A DNA stretch of 64,000 nucleotides from Prosapia bicincta (GCA_036971475.1 JBAIZL010000003.1:54915842-54979841), one strand, 5' to 3'; shown: positions 1 to 10,832, numbered from the stretch's first letter. The notes: a model not told the origin generated them from the sequence alone. A program made the numbers and translations.

Positions 1-330
1 CCTAGAGCATTATTTATAATATTGTGTGGTAACCATGGCAACAATTTAAGGTTGCGCAATGGATGTTTCGACGACAACCAGATAAAGGGAAAAATAAATT
101 TATATACTACTTTGAGAAGTACATTTTTAGATTTGAGAAAGTTGGCTCAGTGCCAAAGCGCTAGATTTCGAAAACGAAGATATTTATTTCGAATCTGACC
201 TAGACCCCAATTTTTTTATAATTTTAATTATTAAATAAATATTTGTTTTAAACTGTATAAACATAAATTTTTATTCACTATACGTTAAAAAATGTATTTG
301 AACTTGATTTGATGATTTATTAATCCAAGT
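1..330 (-). repeat. Partial copy of the short-TIR repeat, tRNA-like class
   Basis: This segment is the reverse complement of about 1720-1925 and also matches 60100-60310. It runs off the left edge of the window. It contains a tRNA-like module: an A-box-like stretch GTTGGCTCAGTGCCA at 141-155 and a decayed B-box (TTTCGAATCTGACC) near 187-200. A palindromic X-box sequence (GTAACCATGGCAAC, 29-42) lies near the visible end. The sequence around 289-325 matches the outer flank of the full-length copies. No coding potential is visible. Together with the copy at 1529-2250 it forms a large inverted pair. Confidence 0.75.
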
Positions 331-1239
331 GATTGTTTACTACTACTTAGTGACACTTTAGTAGTAACCAACAAAACACAGAAGTTAACCTATAAATTGT
401 TAGTTGCAATGCGTCCTTCACCCGGCGAATACTATTTGGTAGGCGTCTCTAATCAGATCACGTAGGCCCATTCTGTCCAGATTGGGCGGTATTTGTGCAT
501 CCATTCATTGGACTCCACTGTTTTACCATAAATGTAAACATTGTTTATTCAGATGGCAGTGAAAGCATGTAAGATGCGATACGAATGCCTTTGTAATTTC
601 ACGCAATATACCGTATCCGTATCCGAACTATCATGAAGGCATTACTGACGTAATAACAGACATACCTGAAGCAAACTGCATACTGAAAGTCGTTGTAATG
701 GTGAATATATACGAAATCTTTGATTGCCTGTATCCAATATTGCCTGATATGCGTGCGTACGTGTCAACATCGGTTGGGCAAGTGATTTTAAAATACTTTG
801 TGCATATAGATAGTACACACAGATTAGCGTTTTTAAAGGAAGGAAGTACAATAAAGGAATCCCCTATTGGAAGAGTTAGTGGGAGGATGTTGCATAGGTC
901 AAATTAGGTAAGGGGCCATAGTACGACGCTCATGTAGGGGAAGGAACAAAATCTGAGGCTTTGATGTAGACAGGATGGTATTATCCCGACGTAAACTCAC
1001 TCTCTGAGGTAATAGAAGAGATTGCTAGTCAGTACCTTTTAAACGATAAAACAACCTTTTATAAATAGAGGGTATAGAAAGAATCTGGAGTTGCCTGAGC
1101 ATGGTAACTTACCTGAAATTAACCTCTTCTCTACCGGGGTTATAAACCATTACAGCCCTTCGCAAGAAGGATGAGGAAGGGCAGGAACGATTAGACATAT
1201 ATTTATGGCCCCGATAGGTAGAATGTCTGCTCTTGGTAC
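331..1239. other. Unassigned spacer between inverted repeat copies
   Basis: This stretch is somewhat less AT-rich than its surroundings but holds no ORF I can recognise. The longest reading frames (698-907 on plus and 642-851 on minus) overlap each other and show no motif. It may be an eroded mobile element. Confidence 0.4.
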
Positions 1240-1528
1240 ATGAAAGCCAACTTGAATGTGTCATGCCTTCATTGCACTCTCCTGGAATTCATCCGCTCTC
1301 TCTCTCTCTCTCTCAGCTAAGCTTTACCTGCACATTCGGGATCTCAGCGATTTCTCTTGACCTCCCACTTTTTAGAGCCCTCTATAAAGTCCTATTAGAG
1401 ACCCTCTATAAAGTCCTTCCATAAATTCCTCCCGCCTTCAAGATTTGCTTCCTTTTCTCTGTTCCTGACAAGTTTTAAACTAAGATAAATTAGTTATAGG
1501 ACAATTTGTGTTTTAACAAAGGTTAATT
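1240..1528. other. Short (TC)n tract and unassigned AT-rich sequence
   Basis: A pyrimidine (CT)n run lies at about 1301-1315. A short imperfect duplication containing CTCTATAAAGTCCT occurs around 1380-1420. No gene is seen. Confidence 0.5.
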
Positions 1529-2250
1529 AAATTCCTTCCATTAGCTCACACTCTCCTGATAGGCCTATATATCTTGTACACATTTTCAATCGTTAATAAA
1601 ATACGTTTTTATTCATCCAGTCACGTTCAAATGCGTGTTTTAACCTATAAGGGATGACAGTTGATGTTAATACAGTTTCTTTTTAATATCTATTCAATAA
1701 ATAAGTTATAAAAATTTGGAGTGTTTAGGTCGGATTCGAACTGAGTATCCTCATGTTCGAAGTCTTGCGTTTTGGCACTGAGCCAACTTTCCCATATCTA
1801 GAAATGTACTTCTCAAAGGTGTGTATGAATTTTTTTTGCCCCCTTCCGTTTGTCGTTGCAACGTCCATTGCACAACCTTGAATTGTTGCCATGGTTACCA
1901 CACAATATCATAAATAATGCCCTAGCAATGCAAAGCATAAAATAAACGAAATGGATTAAATGTAACAAAACTTGCAACACAAACGGACAATGCGAAAGGA
2001 AAGCGAAAAGAAACTACAACACAATGCCAGCGACGATAAAAAAAACATATAAATAGTAACAAACAAAAATAATAGTACAAAACCATGCATAGAAAGGAAA
2101 ATTGAAATATGCAAGGAAATTTGCTTTCTATGTTGCCACTTAATATTGTTTTTCTGTCATATGTATATACATATTTATATTAGTTTTTATTTATTTAATG
2201 AAAAGTAAATAAAACAAAATTTTTCTTTGTTGATTCAAGTAGGAAATGAC
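1529..2250 (+). repeat. Full-length short-TIR repeat with tRNA-like core (copy M1)
   Basis: This is a non-coding element of about 720 bp. The left end reads AATTCCTTCCATTAGCTCAC; the right end, read in reverse, gives a similar CATTTCCTACTTGAATCAAC, so the ends form a short imperfect terminal inverted repeat. The centre, on the minus strand, carries a tRNA-like module with a B-box (GTTCGAATCC, complement of 1732-1741) and an A-box-like TGGCTCAGTGCCA (complement of 1773-1785). An X-box palindrome lies near 1885-1900. The same layout recurs at 59920-60650. It is either a MITE carrying a tRNA-derived SINE or a single composite family; the sequence alone does not decide. Confidence 0.75.
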
Positions 2251-3280
2251 TTTTAAAAAAATATATATAACTCGTTTTTAATTAGTCCTAAGTGAATTGG
2301 GATTCGTTTTAAAGTTAATTTAGTCACGTGGTTTTAAGCGTATTTCTTGTAAAGTTGAGAAACAAATAAGAAGAGGAAAGAAAAAACCAGTGAGTCAGTT
2401 CTTTAGTATTACACTTTTTAAATGTATTAAATAAAAAGAAAAAAGTCAGTTCAGCCACAGTTTAGATTAATCAACCCCCAGTTTTTATCTTTTATCTGTG
2501 TATTACTAAGCGGAAAGCCCTCTTTTTGCCAGTCAAATATCAATAGCACTGATCCAGTATCCAAAATGAAGTTAGTGTCAAGGAATACAAGCTCTGCAAA
2601 ATCCTTGTGATCACCAACCACCTAAACAAAAACAGTACAGTACCCAGCACTGTACCATCTGAGTCACCTTTTTCTTTTAAGTGAAAACCCCTATCCTATT
2701 TACCAGACATAAAAACCACCAGCCCGGATCCAGTATATTAAATACATATTGTGTTAAAGAAGACAAGACAAAGCAAAAACCATGAGGTCACCAAACACTT
2801 TGTTCTTTGACTAACTATTGATTGGATCTTATATCCTCTACCACGGAGTTTTATCCCCCTTTCTCAATGCCACCTACATCTACATTCGTAGGCGATATGA
2901 TCATAATGGCCGGCCGCCTTTATTACTACAAATAATCGAAAAACAAACAAGTGGAACAAGTAGGTTAGGCTGCACTAGATTTGTTTCCTTTAATAACAAG
3001 CGTCCGCCGCTATAAATTCACGGCCTTGCAAAATCAGGAAAGTTAAATCGTTGCGGAACGGGCGATTTTAGTGAAAGGTAGATGAAATCATAAGTAAAAG
3101 TGCTTTCGTTATTTAAAATTATGTTTTACCGAGCGTTAAACTTATCCTTCACAGTGACCCGAGCAGGGAGACAGAAAGGTGATTAAAGGGTCGAGTCCTG
3201 CAGTCACGCTTCTAGGCAAAGGATTGCATTTCCCGTTACATATTTAGGGTCGGTTTTATAATCTAAGTGGAAAGGAGCGT
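2251..3280. other. AT-rich sequence, no feature recognised
   Basis: A 65-codon frame at 2818-3015 shows no domain or codon signal. The stretch around 3010-3260 is moderately GC-rich but does not resemble any family I know. Confidence 0.4.
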
Positions 3281-4400
3281 TACTAGGAATACACGAAAGA
3301 TGCGTACACCAGGAATATTGCGAAAGATGCGTACAGGATCAAGTTTTGACAGATGACGTCAGAACATTGTAACAGGCGAAAAATGCATACTTTTAGGCCA
3401 ACACGGATCTTTTAAAATCATTGAGCTACATAAATGAGTTTACCTCTGAGCTAAACATAGGCGTCTCTTAGTTTCTCGAGATTGGAGATCTTTTAAAACT
3501 TTATCTACATATTAAACCTGATTTCCATCACACTTTTCCAGGCTCAGGACTGGGAAAATGATAGTTATATCTTGCACTTTCATTTTGACGTGTTTAAAGT
3601 GAGCTTGTGCCTCGGTAATTTTGTTGTTTTATATTTACAATTAAAAATATTTTTGTTTCATTTTACACAATTTTTTAAATTTTAATCTATATTCCAACTT
3701 GACCAATTTATGACTATCCGAACTTTAAATTTAGTAAATTTGTTAAAACTTATTGAGACAGGACGTTTTCGATCGCTATGTGCCGATCTTCATCAGTAAG
3801 TTTTAACAAATTTACTAAATTTAAAGCTCGGATAGTCATAAACTATTGTTTAAGTGATTAATAAGATTCACCGAACGTAATGGACTGCAAAATTCAAGAA
3901 TTGACCAATTTATTTGATTTTACCATCTGATTTCTTGGGTCTAATCTAATCCATTGTTTTTTATTTAGGAAAGAGATCTTAAACAAGACATTAGTCTCCA
4001 ATTTCTAGGTATTTTCGTAGTTTTTTCTAATTTTTTGTCCGATTTAATATATTTTGTTTGTCTTCTCTTTCCTCCAGTCTCATATGCATAGGAGTCGAAG
4101 TTTCAGCCTCTTTTGATAAGTCTCTTTCGATTAAATCGAACTTGTCACCTCGACAGTTAAAAGCAAAGTTACCACTGACAATGTGGTAACCCTTTTTTGA
4201 CACGTTTTGACTGAGAGAATCCAAAACCTTGAAAGTTATCAGCAAATAGTTTAGTGGTAGATGACCTGGGTTGACTACTAGAGTTTGGTTTGTACGCTTT
4301 TTTCGCCTGACAAATTTACGACTCATCCTCAATTGCTGTTGTTTCCTCTTGTACGCATATTTCGTTGTACGCATCTTATGCTGTACGCATTTTTCGTGCC
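3281..4400. repeat. Possible foldback-like region with repeated GCGAAARATGCGTAC motif
   Basis: The left end (3290-3385) repeats a motif close to GCGAAAGATGCGTAC three times. The right end (4285-4400) has the inverted form, GTACGCATNTTTCGC, four times, with AGGCGAAAAATGCATAC facing GTACGCTTTTTTCGCCT. The two arms are about 1 kb apart, which suggests a non-autonomous foldback-type element. The PLE palindrome at 3709-3840 and a 115-codon minus-strand frame (4027-4374) of no recognisable family lie between them. Confidence 0.4.
3709..3900. repeat. Head-to-head pair of PLE 3' tails with hammerhead-like core
   Basis: Arms 3709-3752 and 3797-3840 are near-perfect reverse complements. The 44-base loop on the minus strand reads CTGATGA, A, a stem GATCG/CGATC, then GAAA. 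The right arm continues as a PLE tail to about 3890. The same tail occurs at 57590-57720, where it directly follows a minus-strand PLE GIY-YIG coding fragment, so the assignment to PLEs rests on sequence in this window. The base run after GAA is AACGTC, one change from the palindrome AACGTT seen at 57690. Confidence 0.7.
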
Positions 4401-4925
4401 ACCTTTACCAGTTTGACTTAATTTCAATATGGCGCCTGATTCATCCAGTCTATTTACGTTGTTAAAATATTTATAATCAGAACTCTTGGCGAATAACACC
4501 AACTGAATAACTGCTTAGTTTGTCTAGTGTTATTTGTTAATACACAAGACTTGAGTTTCATTTTGCTGTTATATAGCTTTCAAAAACTTTTACATCTTGA
4601 GCCTTATAATTGCCATCTGTGCTGTTAATAAGGGAAATATATGGCATCGCGTGGTGGGGTCGCTTACCCGAAGCGTCCAGCTCTCCACTGAGGTGGGAAA
4701 GGTGCCGCCTCCCAGTCTAAAATAAAAATCAGCTGATATAAGAATATTTTAATTGTATCTAAAAAAAAAAAAAACAATATATGGTTTGTTTTCATTTAAA
4801 TGTCTTTTCATTGTTAATTATTTTCCCCAACATACAACATCATACTGATTTACATTGCAGTAGCTTAAATTCTTTAATCTAATACGTTTTGTAAATTAAA
4901 TATTAAAAAGCGGGTAAGACTCTTA
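4401..4925. other. AT-rich spacer with a GC-rich segment and A-tract
   Basis: A GC-rich block at about 4645-4725 is followed by a (A)14 tract at 4760-4773. This could be a retroposed 3' end. One plus-strand frame stays open through the block but has no start codon and matches no family I know. Confidence 0.3.
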
Positions 4926-5186
4926 CTGTGGCGTAGCCAGAGGGGGCATAGGGGGGCACGTGCTCCCCCCCCCAAACCAATAAATTTCAGCAAAAAATAT
5001 TAACGTATAAAACAGCGTTAGTTTTTTTAGCGTCCTAACGACCCAACAATTGTGTAATTTTATTTTTATGCCAAAATAGCATAAATATAACTTCTAGATA
5101 CAAATTTTCAAAATTTTCCCAGGGGGGTTCCTCTTTCTGACCCCCGTAATCATCGTCCCCCAACCATCGTCCTGGCTACGCCTCTG
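4926..5186. mobile_element. Non-autonomous hAT-like MITE
   Basis: The ends are inverted repeats: CTGTGGCGTAGCCAGAGG at 4926-4943 and its counterpart CTGGCTACGCCTCTG at 5172-5186. Terminal GGCGTAGCCAG followed by a poly-G/poly-C subterminal run is common in short hAT-type elements. The interior (about 260 bp) is AT-rich and non-coding. Both flanks contain GGGTAAG, but I cannot place a clean 8-bp target duplication, so the superfamily is an inference. Confidence 0.55.
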
Positions 5187-5638
5187 GGTAAGGGTTTCTG
5201 GAGATTTTAAAATGGGGATATAAAATGGAGCAAATGCCAGCCTAAATGCACACCAAAGCGTGCCTATGTTTTACATTATAAATTTTACCAATTGGTAAGG
5301 TTAGGGTAGTTAGCAAAGTGGGTATCGTCTACTGTGGCGAGGTTCGCTAAGTAAAAATACACACCCCCCTGTTGCATTAGCAGCCCTAATAAATAAGCTA
5401 AGGTTTCTAGCCCCAAAGTTTTGTCTGCCGAGCTTGTTTCTTCCAGATCCGAGATTTCTATTTAAAGAGTAACGTAAACATACGTTAAAGGGGACGGGAA
5501 ACGGTTGGTTCACAGCGAGGCTTGAGAATATCACCAACCGGTCAGGAAGAAGAGCTTCTAACGAGAATTTAAAACAAATGTAGTGCATCTTATAGGCTCT
5601 TACTTTTGCAAATATAAGAAACATATACAGTTCGCTTA
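5187..5638. other. Unassigned sequence before the 47-bp array
   Basis: No gene is recognised. A minus-strand frame of 112 codons (5310-5648) runs partly through here into the first tandem repeat and has no recognisable motif. Confidence 0.4.
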
Positions 5639-7522
5639 TAAATGTCACTCTGCCAACAAGGATGGGTGTAAGTAACCGTATTGCTTAAATGTCACTCTGC
5701 CAACAAGGATGGGTGTAAGTAACCGTATTGCTTAAATGTCACTCTGCCAACAAGGATGGGTGTAAGTAACCGTATTGCTTAAATGTCACTCTGCCAACAA
5801 GGATGGGTGTAAGTAACCGTATTGCTTAAATGTCACTCTGCCAACAAGGATGGGTGTAAGTAACCGTATTGCTTAAATGTCACTCTGCCAACAAGGATGG
5901 GCGTAAGTAACCGTATTGCTTAAATGTCACTCTGCCAACAAGGATGGGCGTAAGTAACCGTATTGCTTAAATGTCACTCTGCCAACAAGGATGGGTGTAA
6001 GTAACCGTATTGCTTAAATGTCACTCTGCCAACAAGGATGGGCGTAAGTAACCGTATTGCTTAAATGTCACTCTGCCAACAAGGATGGGCGTAAGTAACC
6101 GTATTGCTTAAATGTCACTCTGCCAACAAGGATGGGCGTAAGTAACCGTATTGCTTAAATGTCACTCTGCCAACAAGGATGGGTGTAAGTAACCGTATTG
6201 CTTAAATGTCACTCTGCCAACAAGGATGGGCGTAAGTAACCGTATTGCTTAAATGTCACTCTGCCAACAAGGATGGGTGTAAGTAACCGTATTGCTTAAA
6301 TGTCACTCTGCCAACAAGGATGGGTGTAAGTAACCGTATTGCTTAAATGTCACTCTGCCAACAAGGATGGGTGTAAGTAACCGTATTGCTTAAATGTCAC
6401 TCTGCCAACAAGGATGGGTGTAAGTAACCGTATTGCTTAAATGTCACTCTGCCAACAAGGATGGGTGTAAGTAACCGTATTGCTTAAATGTCACTCTGCC
6501 AACAAGGATGGGCGTAAGTAACCGTATTGCTTAAATGTCACTCTGCCAACAAGGATGGGCGTAAGTAACCGTATTGCTTAAATGTCACTCTGCCAACAAG
6601 GATGGGTGTAAGTAACCGTATTGCTTAAATGTCACTCTGCCAACAAGGATGGGTGTAAGTAACCGTATTGCTTAAATGTCACTCTGCCAACAAGGATGGG
6701 TGTAAGTAACCGTATTGCTTAAATGTCACTCTGCCAACAAGGATGGGTGTAAGTAACCGTATTGCTTAAATGTCACTCTGCCAACAAGGATGGGTGTAAG
6801 TAACCGTATTGCTTAAATGTCACTCTGCCAACAAGGATGGGTGTAAGTAACCGTATTGCTTAAATGTCACTCTGCCAACAAGGATGGGTGTAAGTAACCG
6901 TATTGCTTAAATGTCACTCTGCCAACAAGGATGGGCGTAAGTAACCGTATTGCTTAAATGTCACTCTGCCAACAAGGATGGGCGTAAGTAACCGTATTGC
7001 TTAAATGTCACTCTGCCAACAAGGATGGGTGTAAGTAACCGTATTGCTTAAATGTCACTCTGCCAACAAGGATGGGTGTACGTAACCGTATTGCTTAAAT
7101 GTCACTCTGCCAACAAGGATGGGTGTAAGTAACCGTATTGCTTAAATGTCACTCTGCCAACAAGGGATGGGTGTAAGTAACCGTATTGCTTAAATGTCAC
7201 TCTGCCAACAAGGATGGGTGTAAGTAACCGTATTGCTTAAATGTCACTCTGCCAACAAGGATGGGTGTACGTAACCGTATTGCTTAAATGTCACTCTGCC
7301 AACAAGGATGGGTGTACGTAACCGTATTGCTTAAATGTCACTCTGCCAACAAGGATGGGTGTAAGTAACCGTATTGCTTAAATGTCACTCTGCCAACAAG
7401 GATGGGTGTAAGTAACCGTATTGCTTAAATGTCACTCTGCCAACAAGGGATGGGTGTAAGTAACCGTATTGCTTAAATGTCACTCTGCCAACAAGGGATG
7501 GGTGTAAGTAACCGTATTGCTT
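5639..7522 (+). repeat. 47-bp minisatellite, about 40 units
   Basis: The array has about 40 head-to-tail copies of a 47-bp unit that starts AAATGTCACTCTGCC and includes GGATGGGYGTAAGTAACC. Homogenisation is very high. The main variants are T/C in GGGYGT, C for A in GTAMGT (for example near 7080, 7270 and 7315), and an extra G giving 48-bp units near 7165, 7448 and 7495. The C variants occur in runs in the first half, while the ACGT and +G variants cluster near the right end, as expected for unequal exchange. Each unit carries a consensus-like 5' splice site, GTAAGT. It is not a CRISPR array because it has no spacers. Confidence 0.97.
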
Positions 7523-7956
7523 GAGTGGTCGTGTATTGAAGCATTGCGTATTGGGCATGGTATGGAATGGTGGCGTACGAATGTCCTTACCTATATGCAT
7601 ATGTTAATGTTTAAGAAGAGCCTGGTTAATACTACTCCATAACCAATACGACCAAATCTTTGTCACAATGTCTTCGGTTTCTCCATGTTTTAAAACTGCT
7701 AAAAATTTGATTTTTCTGTTTTAAATAATTTTCACTTAATACATCATTAATCCTTTTTATGCTTCTATACAAAATTATAGCCATGAAAATGCTAACATTT
7801 TTATATTTTTATCGACCCTGTGGCCCATTTGTTTACCGAGATTAGTTTTTTTTTAATTTTTACTTAATAGGATTTTTTTTCATTTCCTTATATATGCTCA
7901 TTTACTTCCCACATTTAATAGCAACCATGTGAAAAAGGCACCTAGTGTACAGGTAA
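7523..7956. other. AT-rich spacer
   Basis: No gene or repeat is recognised beyond homopolymer T tracts. Confidence 0.5.
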
Positions 7957-8236
7957 GTATACATGTAGTACAAGTCTTCACTATTTATTAGGAATATACT
8001 GTGGTTGAATTTAATAATAAATACACAAAAACCTCTTAACCACAAACTTTCTTTATTTTACCCTTATGTACATTTCAATTACAAAGTAACCATCCTCAGA
8101 GGGATGTTCTTTACAGTACAGTCTTTGTATGTTATCCCTTTGAGGATGGTTACTTTGTAATTGAAATGTACATAAGGGTAAAATAAAGAAAGTTTGTGGT
8201 TAAGAGGTTTTTGTGTATACATGTAGTACAAGTCTT
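7957..8236. mobile_element. Palindromic PLE-like insertion with 22-bp direct repeats
   Basis: A long palindrome (about 8021-8104 with 8134-8218) is bracketed by a 22-bp direct repeat containing ACATGTAGTACAAGTCTT at 7957-7978 and 8215-8236, which looks like a target-site duplication. Each arm encodes, on its own sense strand, a hammerhead-like layout: CTGAGGA (the left arm read on the minus strand), T, stem GGTTAC/GTAATT, GAA, palindrome ATGTACAT, then A. Bases CCCT just before the core can pair with AGGG after the cleavage position. A single eroded copy of the same family lies at 47405-47500. Confidence 0.7.
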
Positions 8237-8549
8237 GTATCAATGGTTTCATAAATTTACTTAAACAAGTAAACTTACTGTCAGTAAGGTATAACAAATT
8301 GTAGTAAATTTGTTTGCTTACTTGCAACAACAAATTAATTGTTAACTTGTAATAAATTTATAAGTAACAAAACTATGACAAGCTGTTAAGTTTATAATAA
8401 TTGAAGTTGCTTGATGTAATCATCTTGAATTCACTGATTAAACTAATTTTAAAAATACTTAACTAAGTGAATACGTAATTGCTTACTTGTTGATGCGTTT
8501 CAAAACATTCGTTCCTTTTACGAAGCTAACCCTCTACGAGTATACAATA
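8237..8549. other. AT-rich spacer
   Basis: Nothing recognised. The 84-codon minus-strand frame at 8079-8333 is mostly a reading through the palindrome arm. Confidence 0.5.
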
Positions 8550-8790
8550 CAAGCGATGAAAAAAAGAAAGAGTATAAATAGTAATACATAAAAATAATAG
8601 TCCAACACTATACATAGAAATGAAAATGGAAAATGGGAAATTTCAAAGATATTCGCTTTCTACTTTGCCACTTAATATTTTTATTCTGACATATGTGTAG
8701 GCCTATACATACTTATAATAATTGTAATTATCAAATAAAAAGATACTCATAATAAATTTTTCTTTGCTGATTGAATTAGGAATTGACTTT
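8550..8790 (+). repeat. Truncated short-TIR repeat (copy M2)
   Basis: This copy matches the right third of the elements at 1529-2250 and 59920-60650, including CTTTGCCACTTAATATT and the terminal AGGAATTGACTTT. The left two thirds, including the tRNA-like module, are missing. Confidence 0.7.
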
Positions 8791-9500
8791 AAAAAAAAAA
8801 CTATATTACTTGTTCTAATTATATTTACTAATGTACGTGATAAATAGTGATGAAACACTACCATATTGTCTCGTGCAGCGGTGTAAAAACACCAAAATGG
8901 AGGTCATTCACTTGTCAACCAGTTAGCCTCTTAAGCAGACTTTTCTTTTGGTTTTTATAACCAAATCTATTCAAAATAGACACTTAGTAGTTATATTCTA
9001 ATATAGTGCAAAGTTTTATAAAAAAGTAAGATATTTATTTCCCTTTCCCGCGTAATCGGGTTTAGCAACAACATTACACTGGGCGGTTCAAAAAGTTGTA
9101 AGGAATACGAAAATATGATAAAAACTTCCGTTCACGCCCCAAACATTAAATATTGTGGAAAATAACAATCCCCCCATCACGTCTCACGTAAAACGTTTAA
9201 ATTCAACTTTCTAGATTAATTTTTTTTACTTAGAAATTTGAAAAACGGCTGAAAATTTAATTAAACTTGCTACTGACTCTCAAAAAATACAAATTTAACT
9301 GTTCAATTTAACGCTGCTCAATGCCGTAGGTTCTATCCTTTTGGAGCGTGGTGCTAATAATGCTTTGTTCGTAATAAAACTTGTTGGGAGCCAACAGCAA
9401 GTTAGAGACATTTTGCGAGTTACTACTTCAAAAGAGTGAAGCCAAAACGTTGAACTTGTACGTTTTAAGTGTGCCGTAGAGAGGGGGGTTGCTACTTTCT
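8791..9500. repeat. Fragments of two dispersed repeats in AT-rich sequence
   Basis: 8890-8945 shares AAAATGGAGG and CACTTGTCAACCAG with 46268-46325, which marks an unnamed dispersed repeat. 9040-9140 resembles the terminal arm of the MITE at 10028-10708. No coding sequence is recognised. Confidence 0.45.
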
Positions 9501-9523
9501 GAAATTCTCAATTTTCGTGGCAT

Positions 9524-9598
9524 ATATATATATATATATCTTGTTTTTGAAATATTTTTAATTTATTATATATATATATATATACATATATAAATATA

Positions 9599-9677
<79 letters not shown>
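9524..9677. repeat. (TA)n microsatellite tracts
   Basis: These are interrupted TA dinucleotide runs. They abut the palindrome that starts at 9678. ORFs called through here (Ile-Tyr repeats) are artefacts. Confidence 0.95.
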
Positions 9678-9680
<3 letters not shown>

Positions 9681-9896
9681 TTTCACTTATGTACTTAAAC
9701 AAGAATCTTACTTGGTATTTATGCGAGTACTTTCAGAGACTAGTAAGTGCCTCCATCTTCCAGCATACTGAACGTATTTTGGATTTAGTTCCAAAATACG
9801 TTCAGTATGCCGGAAGATGGAGACACTTACTAGTCTCTGAAAGTACTCGCATAAATACCAAGTAAGATTCTTGTTTAAGTACATAAGTGAAAGTGA
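9678..9896. repeat. 219-bp near-perfect palindrome of PLE-terminus type
   Basis: The left half (9678-9786) is almost the exact reverse complement of the right half (9787-9896). Each arm carries the layout CGGAAGA or TGGAAGA, T, stem GGAGAC/GTCTCT, GAA, palindrome AGTACT, then C. The TATGC just before the core can pair with GCATA after the predicted cleavage base. The outer 40 bp, containing GTACTTAAACAAGAA, match the outer arms of 38031-38426. Both flanks are (TA)n. Confidence 0.75.
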
Positions 9897-9930
9897 TAAG
9901 TGTATACAAGAAAACAGTGTTGCATAATCT

Positions 9931-9933
<3 letters not shown>

Positions 9934-9992
<59 letters not shown>
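9934..9992. repeat. (TA)n microsatellite
   Basis: This TA run lies to the right of the palindrome at 9678-9896, mirroring the tract on the left. Confidence 0.95.
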
Positions 9993-9993
<1 letters not shown>

Positions 9994-10027
9994 TATATAG
10001 ATAGATAGATATGGGTATATATAGGTA

Positions 10028-10708
10028 TCGAATTTAGCGAAAAACATTATACCGGCCGACGTAGAAAGTCATCAGGGATACGAAAAAAATAACTAAAACT
10101 CTCGCTCAGGGAAATAAATACTAATATTTTATCAGATTAAAGTTTGGTAAAAAATTCAGTGCGGTATAGCCCGAAGTAGGCCTACTATGTTACGTATCAA
10201 CAGCGCGCGGTACAACATACACGTATACTTAAATATAGCTATAAAGTCTCCAGTTAGGATAGATTTGGTTGTAATTTTATAAAACATTACCGGTTAGACG
10301 TCTACTTCTGCGGAGTAATACTTTAGTAGGGTGACGTCACGTGATCTCTAATCTAGCCGCAAATGTGTACATTTGGTTAAACGTATAAAATTATTACCAA
10401 ATCTATCCTGACTGGATACTTCATAGGTATATAAAATTAACCTTCCGTGGCAATAACAAACAATAATGATCAATATAGCTTCAGGACATGTTTTTTATTC
10501 ATTTAATATGCATTGTATTGGAGCTGGGCATTGTATTGGAGGTGGGCAATACGTATTTTTACCAGCACCAATAAGACCACATTTGGGGGGAATTACAATT
10601 TTCCAAAACTGTAAATTTTTGGGGCGTGAGCGAGAGTTGTAATAATTTTTTTCGTATCCCTGATGACTTTCTGCGTCGAGCGGTATAATTTTTTCGCTAA
10701 AATCGTAC
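10028..10708. mobile_element. MITE with about 100-bp inverted arms and nested hairpin
   Basis: The left arm, containing TTTAGCGAAAAACATTATAC, CATCAGGGATACGAAAAAAA and ACTCTCGCTC, is inverted at 10620-10708. An inner inverted pair, containing CCAGTTAGGATAGATTTGGT, lies at 10249-10290 and 10375-10425. The interior does not code. Partial relatives lie at about 9040-9140 and 10905-10945. The superfamily cannot be decided from the ends. Confidence 0.6.
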
Positions 10709-10832
10709 ACGTGGGCACGGTAAATAAATACCAAAATGAATAATATAATAATGCAAGATATAAGACATATGTTGAATTAGAAATAGCATTGTTGCCAATT
10801 TTATACAAATTTTAAGTTTATTATACAAGAAA

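Noticed and set aside
1722..1795. Functional tRNA gene
   Set aside because: A- and B-boxes are present, but acceptor and anticodon stems do not pair convincingly, and copies lie in a dispersed repeat.
4027..4374. 115-codon minus-strand ORF
   Set aside because: It is basic and unstructured, with no family motif. It overlaps the putative inverted repeat cluster, so I treat it as chance.
4645..4773. GC-rich block with A-tract as a small nuclear RNA or selenoprotein fragment
   Set aside because: It does not match the snRNA sequences I know, and the in-frame TGA has no supporting context. Too little evidence for a call.
5639..7522. CRISPR-like array
   Set aside because: Units are contiguous 47-mers with no unique spacers, and the DNA is clearly eukaryotic; it is a minisatellite.
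8079..8333. 84-codon minus-strand ORF
   Set aside because: Most of it is the arm of the PLE-type palindrome.
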